Positions 1 through 10,077 of a stretch of DNA of 64,000 bases are shown piece by piece. Every line of letters starts with the position of its first letter. The first letter of the stretch is position 1. The stretch comes from Garcia nutans. Lineage: Eukaryota > Streptophyta > Magnoliopsida > Malpighiales > Euphorbiaceae. The notes below the pieces were generated by a model. The model was given only the letters and a program-made list of their open reading frames with translations. It was not told the origin of the DNA and did no database searches. The stretch lies in contig CANTUV010000008.1 of assembly GCA_947685225.1 (NCBI GenBank), forward strand, positions 32,604,001-32,668,000. The letters are read 5' to 3'. Both the position numbers and the translations under genes were made by a program.

Positions 1-362
1 CTCTACCTAAAATTGGATTTTGGGTGATTGACCCAAAACTAGATTTTTGATGCTCGACCCAAAACTGGAGTTAGATGCTCGACCTGAAATTGGATTTTGG
101 GTGCTTGATCCTAAACTGAATTTTGGGTGCTTGACCCTAAATTGGATTTTGGGTTCTCGACCCAAAACTGGAGTTGGATGCTTGACTCGAGACTGAATTT
201 GGATGCTATACCCCCAATTGGATTTTAGGTGCTCGACCCGAAACTAGATTTGGGTGCTTAACCCGAAACTAAATTTTGGGTGCTTGACCCTAAACTAGAT
301 TTTGGATGCTCGACCCGAAACTAGAGTTGGGTGCTGAACCTGAAACTGGATTTTAGGTGCTT
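1..362. repeat. Minisatellite array, about 25-31 bp units
   Basis: Degenerate tandem units built on a core resembling TTTGGGTGCTCGACCCAAAA, repeated from the window edge to about 362. The units alternate a 'GGTGCTTGACCC' half with an 'AAACTGGATTT' half. The same core fills 17789-19707 inside element B, so this is probably the 3' untranslated minisatellite of another B-like (Tat lineage) element whose remainder lies left of the window. Open reading frames here are by-products of the repeat period. Confidence 0.85.
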
Positions 363-1014
363 GATCCTCATATCTTCTCCTTGCCCCTTGCGTGGTAAAA
401 TATTTGAAAGTGAGTTTGAAAATGCTTTGTACACGCATAAACTCTAAAATTGAAAAGGAGAAACTTTGCCCCCAGTGTAGGCTCAAACCAATGATTTTTC
501 CTATGCAGGCTTATATTGATGTTTGTGTTTTCTAGTTCCTCACACAAGCATGCATTTCTTCTTTTGCAAAATGACTGGAGCTTCCTCAAGTAATGGGCCT
601 TCGATGCCCCCTGATTCAATATCTTCTTTTGAGTCTTTCCTTTCATAGAGTGTTTTTCGTTCACTTTGATAAATGATAGGTAACACAAGATAACAAAATG
701 CAATGTGATATGCTCATGTATGCAAGATATGCATGGATTATACTTACAATGATTCCATTGACTCGCAGACTGAGGTGATTAGTTGAAGTGTTCTCACAGA
801 TTTCTTCCAGATGCTCGTTCTGGTCTTTCATTGTCAAATTATCATTGTGTGTCAGGACTCAATTTTCCAAATTATCATATCTATAACATGACAACCCTAG
901 TTATTGTACTAAACTTAGGAATCATTTCTATTTGAGCAAGAACTATTGCACTTCAGATAGGCGCATACACATTACTTATCCAACGGTCTCATTGAGTTTA
1001 AATATTATATATCT
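363..1014 (-). mobile_element. Fragment of a B-like Tat element (3' untranslated region)
   Basis: No gene is visible. Positions 848-1008 are clearly similar to 40216-40340 inside element B: both share a stretch about a GACAACCCTAGTT sequence, then GAATCATTTCTATTT, then GCACTTCAGATAGGC. The fragment therefore belongs to a second copy related to B, in the same orientation, with its minisatellite to the left. A purine-rich strand at 469-480 (complement of CTTTGCCCCCAG) resembles B's polypurine tract and could be an internal one. The fragment ends where A's LTR begins, so A inserted here; TATCT at 1010-1014 would be A's left target duplication. Confidence 0.65.
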
Positions 1015-2767
1015 TGGTACGTCGCGCCTAGTGCTATAGCAATACCGCAAGTGCACGGGTCGCCCAAGTAATAGAGTAGTGAGTGAGTTATCATTCCACT
1101 GAGAACAAGGTCAAGTACTAGTGCAAACCTTAACCGTTGTTTAGCAAATTAATAGTCGTGTGATGCTTTGTAATTAAAAATAACTAATTTAATAACTGAA
1201 AGTAAAGGGAAATTAAATGTTGTGCAAAAAGGATTGATGATAATAAAACTATCCAGATATTGAATCCCCCTAGCCTCAATGATATTTATGAACATCAATT
1301 CAGTTAAATCACAAAATAAAGTTGAGTTGGCATTCCTCTAACTTAGACTAAAACCTCTCTCGAGTGAATTAATCCCTAATCACTAAGTAGAGTGCCGAAA
1401 TCTCTTCTCAAACACAATTAAATAGATCTTGCATTAAGAATAAGGAACTATAAACCAAAGGATCTTATAAGTCTATCTCTAGTACTCCAATCAATCCTCA
1501 ACCCTTATGAGTATTCAATTCATATCAAGCTTTCTCAGGTCAATAATATGAAAATGGCAACCAATCAATAAGCATGCTATTATCAATTGGAAATAAATCA
1601 TTAAGCATCATAAGAATAAAACAGCTCAATCAAATGATTCAACTAAATATAATTATTCAATCCATACAAATAAGCTAGGGTTCATCAATATCTAGATAGA
1701 GAAGGAATTAGTTCATGTTTAAAACCAAAAAAACAAAACAAGAGAAATGAGTAAAAGAAACCAAACAAAACAATCCCTGGCGAATAATTTGTATTTCTTC
1801 ACTTTAATCCTTGATTCTTGGTTTAGGTCTTGTATAGGATGTATCTCCTTCTTCAGACTCGGCTCTAGACTCTCCTCCTTGCTCCAGCAGTTGGCTCCTT
1901 CTCCCTTGTTCCAGCCTTCACGTCCAAGCCTCCTTTGTTCTTCATTTTTCTTCTCCTTTTAACTCTCTTCAAAGCTCACAGCCCATGCCTTCCAGCTCAC
2001 CCCATTCCCCCTTGTTTCCCACAGTCTCTTTCTTTAAGCTTTCTTTTCCTCAAATTAGGCAAGCTTTTCTTTTGTTTAATAATACTTTTTTGCAAAAGCT
2101 AGTCTTTGTTCCCCACTTGTCTGCAAAAGAAATTCAATTATTCAAAGTTGCCCTAGGTGACACGGCCAAGCTTGCTGGCCGTGTCTCTCACTTTGCTTAG
2201 GACCCGGCCAAGCTTGTTGGCTGTGTCTCCTTCTGCCCTTTCTTTCCTTCTTTTCTTCTAGGTGACACAGCCAAGCTCCTGGCCATGTCATGTTACATGG
2301 CCAGTGGCTTGGCCGTGTCATGTGGGTGTGTCACTTTCTGCTTTTAGCTTTGCTCTTCACTTTTCTTTGGCTTAGGTTGGGACACGACCAAGCTTGTGGC
2401 CGTGTCATGTGACACGGCAACTGGCTTGGGCGTGTCACCTGCCAGTGTCAGCTTCTGCCTTCATTTCTATCCTTTCTTGGTTTTGTTCCTTGGGCGAGAC
2501 ACGGCCAGTGGCTTAGCTGGCCATGTCTCTTGGGTGTGTCAGCTACTGTCTTGGAATTCATTTGAGGGACACGGCCAAGCTTGCTTTGGCTTGGCCATGT
2601 CTTGCTTGATTCATGCACTTTCTTCATTGTTTTGATCATCCAAGGGAGTTTTTGCACTTTAACCTAAAACAAACACTTAAAACAAGCTTTAAACAAAAAT
2701 CAAATGAAACATTAACTAAAAACACATAGAAATCATATTAAAAACAAGTATGAAAATGCTCTTATCA
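1015..2767 (-). repeat. Element A 3' LTR (complete, 1753 bp)
   Basis: Read on the minus strand it begins TGATAAGAGC at 2767 and ends ...GTACCA at 1015, giving TG...CA ends. It is preceded, minus strand, by the polypurine tract AAGTGTGGGGTATT (2768-2781). It aligns with 59762-61109, many of the differences being transitions. It carries a cluster of inverted repeats in its U3 (2159-2601), annotated separately. Short plus-strand reading frames here (for example 1747-1962) are not genes. Confidence 0.9.
2159..2601. promoter_or_regulatory. Array of eight GACACGGCC...GGCCGTGTC inverted repeats in A's U3
   Basis: The first unit is perfect: GACACGGCC (2159-2167), a 9-nt spacer AAGCTTGCT, and GGCCGTGTC (2177-2185). 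About seven further units with one to three changes per arm follow to 2601, with spacers of about 8-16 nt, several containing AAGCTTG. The array lies 166-608 bp from the LTR 5' end, hence in the presumed U3 promoter/enhancer. It recurs, more decayed and cut off, at 60899-61109 in the 5' LTR. Enhancer function is inferred. Confidence 0.7.
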
Positions 2768-3069
2768 AATACCCCACACTTAATTCCATGCTTGTCCCCA
2801 AGCAAGGCTAAAATCAAAACAAGCCAAACAAAAAAAAATTGTCAAGTTCAAGAGTTATAAAAATGCATCAAGACTTCCCTATCCCTAAATCCGCAATCAA
2901 TATCAAATCGAACAAAATTGATACCAATGCAATTAAGTGGCTTTCCATGTATAACCTATGTTGTCACTCCCTCACCAACTCTTAGAAAGTGTTTGATCAA
3001 GGTGGTGTTTACACTCATAACAATCAATGAAAGATTATTGCCATAGGCTTGCTTATCTATCAAATCTCC
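2768..3069 (-). mobile_element. Element A polypurine tract and 3' untranslated region, part 1
   Basis: On the minus strand this holds GGACAAGCATGGAATTAAG and then GTGTGGGGTATT directly before the LTR, the usual Athila 3' end; F (13834-13864) and G (62459-62497) show the same arrangement. No coding sequence is visible. The region continues at 15453 after F, with one ACTAC target copy on each side of F. Confidence 0.75.
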
Positions 3070-3074
3070 ACTAC

Positions 3075-4660
3075 TGATATGTGCATAATTTGTGTCTTTA
3101 TTGTCTATAATCTAATGCATTTTTGAGTTATTTGAGTGCTTAATTTATTTGTTTAGACATTGTTTATCAATTGGACCTTATTTTAATTGCATTTGATATA
3201 ATATAAGTAAAGTGGTAAAATTCCAGCATTTAGAATGTTTTGATGTATGTTCGATTTTTCAGGGATATCCGGAGTTGTAGACCTTCAATTTTCAATCTGT
3301 TCAATGCGTTGGAAAGATGAGACAGAAATTTACCATTTTCCAAGAGGAATCGAGATTCAATTCAGCCTACATGTTGGTCAAAATTGGCGTTGAAGTTCTG
3401 AACACACGAGCTGTGTGAGTAGCGCGACCTATTCTGTTTCGGACCTCATATCTGGACCTCCGAGTGCCGAAACAAGATGAGCCCAGGCCCATTAGACTCC
3501 TAGGAAACAGAACTACAGATGTTATGGAGGCTATTTAGTGAGATGACGTCGTTTTGACTCTCCAAAACGGCATCCAATTCTGCATTTCTGCAACAACGTT
3601 CAAAATTAGGGCTGTTGCGGTATTCTGATCGTAACTTGAGTTCGGAGGCTCGGTTTGGAGTGAGCCTTAGCTTGTTGGAAACGTGAGAAAGATATATTCG
3701 ATTTTGTTGAAGAAGTCGTGATCAGATTTTAAAGGGAAGAGGCTGAAAAATGGGCACGAAATCTAGAATGTTTTTGACTTTCAAATTCTTATCTTCGTGA
3801 AGCTACAGGGGATGAGGGTTTTTTTTTGGCACAACAGGGAGACAGTGAGTTGACATTTTTTTTTCTTTTTCCATTTTTCATCTTTGATTTTTATTAGCCA
3901 TGAGTGGCTAAGTCTTTTAGTTCAATTCAAGGGATTTAATAATCCATGTATATTTGTGAGACTTGATCTTGAATTGAGTATTTCTTCTTTGAATATCTAT
4001 TGATTCTTGTTTTAATTGATTTAATTTTATTAAGTTCTTTGCTAAAAAGGCCTATTAGTAAAGTGTTTGATAGGATTAACTGCTATTTCAACCTTCATAA
4101 TCCGTAATTGTTATGAAAGGGTGAATATTAGTAGCAATTAGATGTTACTGATTATCACAGTTTTCAGTAATATTCTATAGAAACAATAGGATTGAATTAA
4201 ATAGTTTATGCTTCATAAATTATTGTTCAAGTTTAACTGCTTCCAGTTCTTAATGCTCTTATTAAATTGAAAGGGATTGCTTAATACCCAATCGTTTAAT
4301 AATTAGAGTTAATGAGGGTGCTGGGCTCGAGTTAATGAAAATAGAGATGTTTGAGGATTTATCATGCTCGTTGATAAATTCTAGTTAAGTATTCAAAGAG
4401 AAATTTTATCATTAGTTGTCTATGATCAAGTGTGCATTGGATTGGAAATTACCTTGAATTGACTTTCAATCAATTTGCTTCACAACCTTAGTTATTTAAT
4501 CAGTTTTCCTTTCTTTGATTTGTTAAAATTCAGTTTTCACAACAAAAACCCCCCTTCCGCAAACACAAGAGTACAATTTCAGTCTCTAGGGTTCGACCTT
4601 GATTCACCGTCTCTACAGTTTAATTCAGTTATTTATATTTGGTGGAATCGACGAACATCA
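3075..4660 (+). repeat. Element F 5' LTR (1586 bp)
   Basis: Begins TGATATGTGC and ends GACGAACATCA, six bases before the primer-binding site. It matches 13865-15447 over its whole length with about 25 substitutions and small indels. It contains one inverted repeat typical of these LTRs, GTCGTTTT ... AAAACGGC, near 3547-3570. The reading frame at 4475-4699 spans the LTR end and is not a gene. Confidence 0.95.
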
Positions 4661-4666
4661 AATTTT

Positions 4667-4686
4667 TGGCGCCGTTGCCGGGGATT
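4667..4686 (+). other. Element F primer-binding site (tRNA-Asp type)
   Basis: TGGCGCCGTTGCCGGGGATT lies six bases after the LTR end. It is complementary to the 3' end of plant tRNA-Asp, the primer typical of Athila elements. Minus-strand DNA synthesis would start here. Confidence 0.9.
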
Positions 4687-4766
4687 GAAAGTTTGTTAAT
4701 TTTTGTGTTTTTATTTTTCAGTTTCTGTTTTACCTTGCTTTAGTGCTGTTATTTCAGGTTTGGTTT

Positions 4767-5114
4767 ATGACTAGAAGCTCTCAATCAGGTGAAATTCTCT
4801 TTGATCCTGAAGTAGAGAAAATAGCTAGGCATTTGAGGAAATTAGCTAAATTAGCTAAGGAAGTTAATTCGAGCCAATATTCATCTGAACGGATGATTAC
4901 AGATAATATACACAATTCTCCACGGGAATCAGTTTCAAATTCTGATTCGGATCCTGAGATTGAAACCATGGCAGCCAGAACTTTGAAAGAATTGGCTACA
5001 CCTGATTTAAATCAACAACCTTTATGCATTCAATTTCCTACTTTAGATGTTGCTTTCGAATTAAAATCTGGTCTAATACATTTATTGCCTAAATTTCATG
5101 GACTTTTTAGGTGA
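4767..5114 (+). pseudogene. Element F gag, N-terminal part (frameshifted from the rest)
   Basis: The first in-frame ATG at 4767 opens a frame starting MTRSSQSGEILFDPEVEK, a typical Athila Gag N-terminus, with a basic, predicted helical segment rich in Leu-Ala-Lys and then an acidic Ser-rich stretch. It ends at 5114. The rest of Gag continues in another frame from about 5098, and the two frames overlap at a run of five T (5104-5108), so a one-base slip there is the simplest explanation. Programmed frameshifting cannot be excluded but Athila Gag is normally uninterrupted here. A candidate 3' splice site (TTATTTCAG, ending 4757) lies 9 nt before the ATG. Confidence 0.8.
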
Positions 5115-8100
5115 GGATCCACATAAGCATTTGAAGGAGCTTCATGTGGTATGTTCCAGCATGAAGCCTCAAGGTGTTTCGGAAGAGCAGATTAAGCTTC
5201 GAGCTTTTCCTTTCTCGTTGGAAGACAAAGCTAAGGACTGGTTATATTACCTTCCTTTCGGATCGATTAATTCATGGAATGAGATGAAGAGAATGTTTTT
5301 GGAGAAGTATTTTCCTACTTCTCGGGCTGCCAACATAAGGAAGGATATATGTGGCATTCGGCAGTCCAATGAAGAGAGTCTATATGAGTATTGGGAGCGT
5401 TTTAAGAAGCTTTGTGTAAGCTGTCCCCATCATCAAATAAGTGAGCAGCTGTTGATTCAATATTTTTATGAGGGACTTATGCCGATGGAGCGTAATATGA
5501 TAGATGCTGCTAGTGGAGGTGCTTTGGTTGACAAGACACCCGAAGATGCAAGGATATTAATTGCAAATATGGCAGCAAACTCTCAACAGTTTGGAACAAG
5601 AATGGACCACACACCTAGGAAGGTTCATGAGGTAAGTACATCTAATTTAGAGAAGAAAATTTCAGATTTAACTTCTTTGGTTAGACAAATTGCTGTAGGA
5701 AATATACAGGCTGTTAAAACGTGTGGAATCTGCATGGTTCCTGGTCATGCGACTGATATGTGTCCTACACTTCAAGAGGATGAACTAGTGCAGCAAGCCA
5801 ATGCGGTAGGAAATTTTGGGCAGCAGCAACGCAGGTATGATCCCTATTCTAATTCTTATAATCCGGGATGGCGAGACCATCCGAATTTTAGCTATGGGAA
5901 TCAGCCAATGCAGGGTCGCTACCAGCAGCAAAGACCTCAAGTGAATCAACCATCTTCCTCTTCCCAAAATCAAGGTATGTCACTTGACGAAATTGTTAAA
6001 GCTTTGGCTACTAACACCCAACAGTTTCAGCAGGAAACTAGGACTAGTATTCATAATATAGAGAAGCAGATTGGTCAATTAGCTTTGTCGGTGAGCAAAC
6101 TTGAAGCACAAAATTCTGGTAAGCTTCCATCGCAAACGGTGATTAATCCTAAAGAAAATACTAGTGCTATACTTTTACGAAGTGGGAGAGAAGTTGATAA
6201 TCAAGCTGCAAAAGAGTCGACAAAGAAGCACAAGCAGGGTTCAAAGGATTCTGAAGTTGAGGTAAATTCTAAACTTAATGATTCTGATAATTTTGTTGTT
6301 CCACCTCCATTTCCTAGTAGGTTGGCCAAGTCAAGGAAAGAAGAACAAGAGAAAGAGATTTTGGAGATGTTCAAAAAGGTACAAGTCAATATACCTTTAC
6401 TTGATGCAATCAAGCAAATTCCCAGGTATGCTAAATTCCTTAAGGAATTATGTACTACAAAGCGCAAGTTTAGGGATAATGAGAAAGTTAGTGTGGGGGA
6501 AAATGTGTCGGCATTCATTCAACGAAAATTACCCCCCAAGTGTAAGGATCCAGGTTCGTTTTCCATTCCATGTAGAATAGGTGATTCTAAAATTGAGAAA
6601 GCAATAGCAGATTTGGGAGCATCTATTAATGTCATGTCGTATTCTATTTTTCAAACTTTAAATTTAAATGCTTTGAAGGAAACTAGTGTTATTATTCAAT
6701 TGGCTGATCGTTCTAATGCTTACCCAATGGGTGTAGTTGAGGATGTTTTGGTGCAAGTTGGGCAATTAATTTTTCCAGCAGATTTTTACATTTTGGATAT
6801 GGGGAAGAGTGTTCCCACATCAAATTCTGGTTTGATTTTATTTGGTAGACCTTTCTTAAAAACTGCTAAGACCAAAATTGATGTGGATGCTGGCACTTTA
6901 ACCATGGAATTTGATGGGGAAGTAGTTAAATTTAATATTTTTGATGCCATGAAATATTCTGTTGATGACCATTCTGTTTTCTCTATTGATGTAATTGATA
7001 CATATGTGCAAAATGTCTTTGAGTTGAGCAAGGAGGATGAGTTGGAAGTAGTGATCAGTCAAGGAATTCATGAAGGAAGCGCAAACCAGCCCCTAAGTGC
7101 AGAAATTCAAGATGCAGTAATGGAGTTGCAGTCACTACCATTAGTTCCAAAAAGGTACGAGGTTTCTAAGATTAATTTACCTAATCATACAAAATTATTG
7201 CCTTCTAATGTAGATGCACCAGTTCTTGAACTCAAACCATTACCGGAGCATTTAAAGTATATTTACTTGGGTGATAATGATACACTTCCAGTTATCATTT
7301 CAAGTAAGTTAACTAAGATTCAAGAAGAAAGGTTGACAAGAGTTCTAAGAATGCATAAGGAAGCAATTGGGTGGACATTGGCTGACATCAAAGGTATAAG
7401 CCCATCGATGTGTATGCACAGGATTTTGTTAGAAGATGATGCTAAACCGAGTAGAGAGGCTCAAAGGAGGCTGAACCCACAAATGATGGAAGTTGCGAAG
7501 AAGGAAATTTTGAAGCTATTGGATGCTGGGGTGATTTACCCAATTTCAGACAGTAAATGGGTGAGTCCAGTTCAAGTTGTGCCAAAGAAATCGGGTGTCA
7601 CAGTGGTAGTGAATCAAGATAATGAGCTTGTTCCAATGAGGATTCAAAGTGGATGGCGGATGTGTATAGATTACCGCAAGCTAAACTCTTCAACTAGGAA
7701 GGACCACTTCCCGTTGCCATTCATTGATCAAATGCTTGAGCGGTTAGCAGGTAAGTTTTATTTCTGCTTTCTTGATGGTTTTTCGGGTTATAATCAAGTT
7801 GTAATAGCACTAGAGGATCAAGATAAGACTACCTTCACTTGTCCTTTTGGAACTTTCGCATTTAGAAGAATGCCCTTTGGGCTGTGTAATGCACCGGCGA
7901 CCTTTTAGAGATGTATGGTAAGCATATTTTCAGATTTTATTGATAATTGCATTGAGATGTTCATGGATGATTTTACAGTGTATGGTGATTCATTTGATGC
8001 ATGTTTACATAATTTAAATTCTGTTCTTGCGCGATGCATTGAGAAAAATCTGGTTTTGAATTATGAAAAGTGTCACTTTATGGTTGACCAAGGAATTGTT

Positions 8101-10077
8101 CTAGGGCATGTTGTTTCTAATAGAGGTATTGAGGTAGATAAGTCAAAAGTTGATTTAATTGTGAACTTACCTTACCCCACAACTGTGAGGGAATTGCGTT
8201 TTTTTCTCGGTCATGCAGGTTTCTATCTAAGGTTTATCAAGGATTTTTCCAAGATAGCGGTACCTCTATCTAGACTATTACAGCAGGATGTTAAATTTAA
8301 GTTCTGTGAAGAATGTAAGGAGGCTTTTAACAAGTTAAAATCAGCACTGACGACACCTCCTATTATTCAAGCTCCTAATTGGTCTATACCATTTGAAATT
8401 ATGTGCGATGCAAGTAATTATGCTGTGGGGGCTGTTCTAGGGCAGCGTGAGGATAAGCTTTTTCATGTGATTTATTATGCATCCAGAACATTGAACTCTG
8501 CACAGCGCAATTACTCCACAACTGAAAAAGAGTTCTTAGCTATTGTTTTTGCTTTAGATAAATTCAGGTCATACTTACTTAATTCTAAAGTGATTATTTT
8601 TTCTGATCATGCAGCTTTAAAGTTTCTCTTAGCAAAGAAGGAAGCAAAGCCAAGACTAATTAGATGGATTCTTCTTTTACAAGAATTTGATCTACAAATC
8701 AAGGATAAGAAAGGTGCTGAGAATTTGGTAGCTGATCATTTGAGCAGGTTAGTGACACAAGAGGATCCAATTCCTTTACAAGAATTATTTCCTGATGAGC
8801 AGTTGTTAAAGCTACAAGGTATGATCCCATGGTATGCTGATTTGGTGAATTATTTGGTTACTAAGACTATGCCTTCTGATTTAAGTAGAGCTAAAAAAGA
8901 AAAATTGAAGAGTGAGTCTAAGTATTATGTATGGGATGATCCATTTTTGTGGAAATTTTGTTCTGATCAAATTATTAGGAGATGTGTTCCTGATAATGAG
9001 ATTGAATCAATTCTTGCTTTTTGTCATTCATTTGCATGTGGTGGTCATTTTGGACCTAAGAGAACAGGTAGGAAGATAGTGGATTGTGGTTTTTATTGGC
9101 CTACCATTTTTCGTGATGCATATATTTTCTGTAAAAATTGCAAACAATGTCAAAGGACAGGAAGTATATCTCGAAGGAATGAGATGAGTCAGACCCCAAT
9201 ACTTGTATGCGAAATCTTTGATGTGTGGGGAATCGATTTTATGGGTCCATTTCCTTCTTCTTTTGGTTTCATTTATATACTACTTGCTGTTGATTATGTT
9301 TCTAAATGGGTGGAAGCTAAAGCCACCAGAACTGATGATGCTAAAGTTGTTGTAGATTTTGTCAAGTCAAATATTTTCAGCAGGTTTGGAATTCCTAGAG
9401 CTTTGATTAGTGACAGAGGCACTCATTTTTGCAATAGAGTTGTGGAGGCATTATTAAAGAAATATGGTGTTTTTCATAGAGTGTCTACAGCTTATCACCC
9501 TCAAACAAGTGGGCAAGCTGAGGTATCAAACAGAGAGGTGAAGTCTATCTTACAGAAGACGGTGAAGCCAAATAGAAAGGATTGGAGCCTTAGACTCGAT
9601 GATAATTTGTGGGCTTACAGGACTGCCTATAAGACACCTATAGGTATGTCCCCTTACAGGTTGATTTTTGGTAAGATGTGTCATCTTCCTGTTGAAATAG
9701 AACATAAGGCTTTTTGGGCTGTTAGAAATTGTAATTTTGATTTAGATGCTGCTGGTGTGGAAAGAAAGTTACAATTGCAGGAGTTAGAGGAGATTCGTCT
9801 TGATGCTTATGAAAATTCTAAGATTTATAAGGAAAAGACAAAAGCATTTCATGATAAATTAATTTTGAGGAAGCAGTTGGTGGTTGGGCAAAAGGTTTTA
9901 TTGTATAATTCTAGATTAAAGTTAATGCCTGGTAAGTTGCGTTCTCGTTGGATTGGACCTTTTATTGTAACTAATGTGTTTTCATATGGTGCTGTTGAGA
10001 TTCAAAGTTTAGGAACTAAGAAGGTGTTCAAAGTCAATGGTCACAGGCTCAATCCATTTTATGAAGGCTTCCAATAA
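5098..10077 (+). pseudogene. Element F gag-pol polyprotein with one in-frame amber stop
   Basis: One frame runs 5098-10077, broken only by TAG at 7906-7908. In order: Gag core (about residues 1-190); a CX2CX4HX4C zinc knuckle at residues 209-222 (5722 onward); aspartic protease with DLGAS at 505, the Athila form with Leu in the second position; RT with WRMCIDYRKLN and PFGLCNAPATF just before the stop, and FMDD at 7960-7971 after it; RNase H (MCDASNYAVGAVLG); integrase with a zinc-binding region near 9025-9160 and a catalytic triad at Asp 9235, Asp 9412 and Glu 9520 (35 residues between the last two). The stop falls inside the RT, so this copy cannot make RT-integrase without readthrough. The coding region is otherwise well preserved. 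Confidence 0.92.

Noticed and set aside
1..362. Regularly spaced repeats considered as a CRISPR-like array
   Set aside because: Units are contiguous and degenerate without unique spacers, in a plant retrotransposon context.
4667..4686. tRNA-like sequence
   Set aside because: It is the complement of the last 18-20 bases of tRNA-Asp, i.e. a primer-binding site; no tRNA gene body surrounds it. The same holds for the initiator tRNA-Met matches at 28466, 38306 and 45681.
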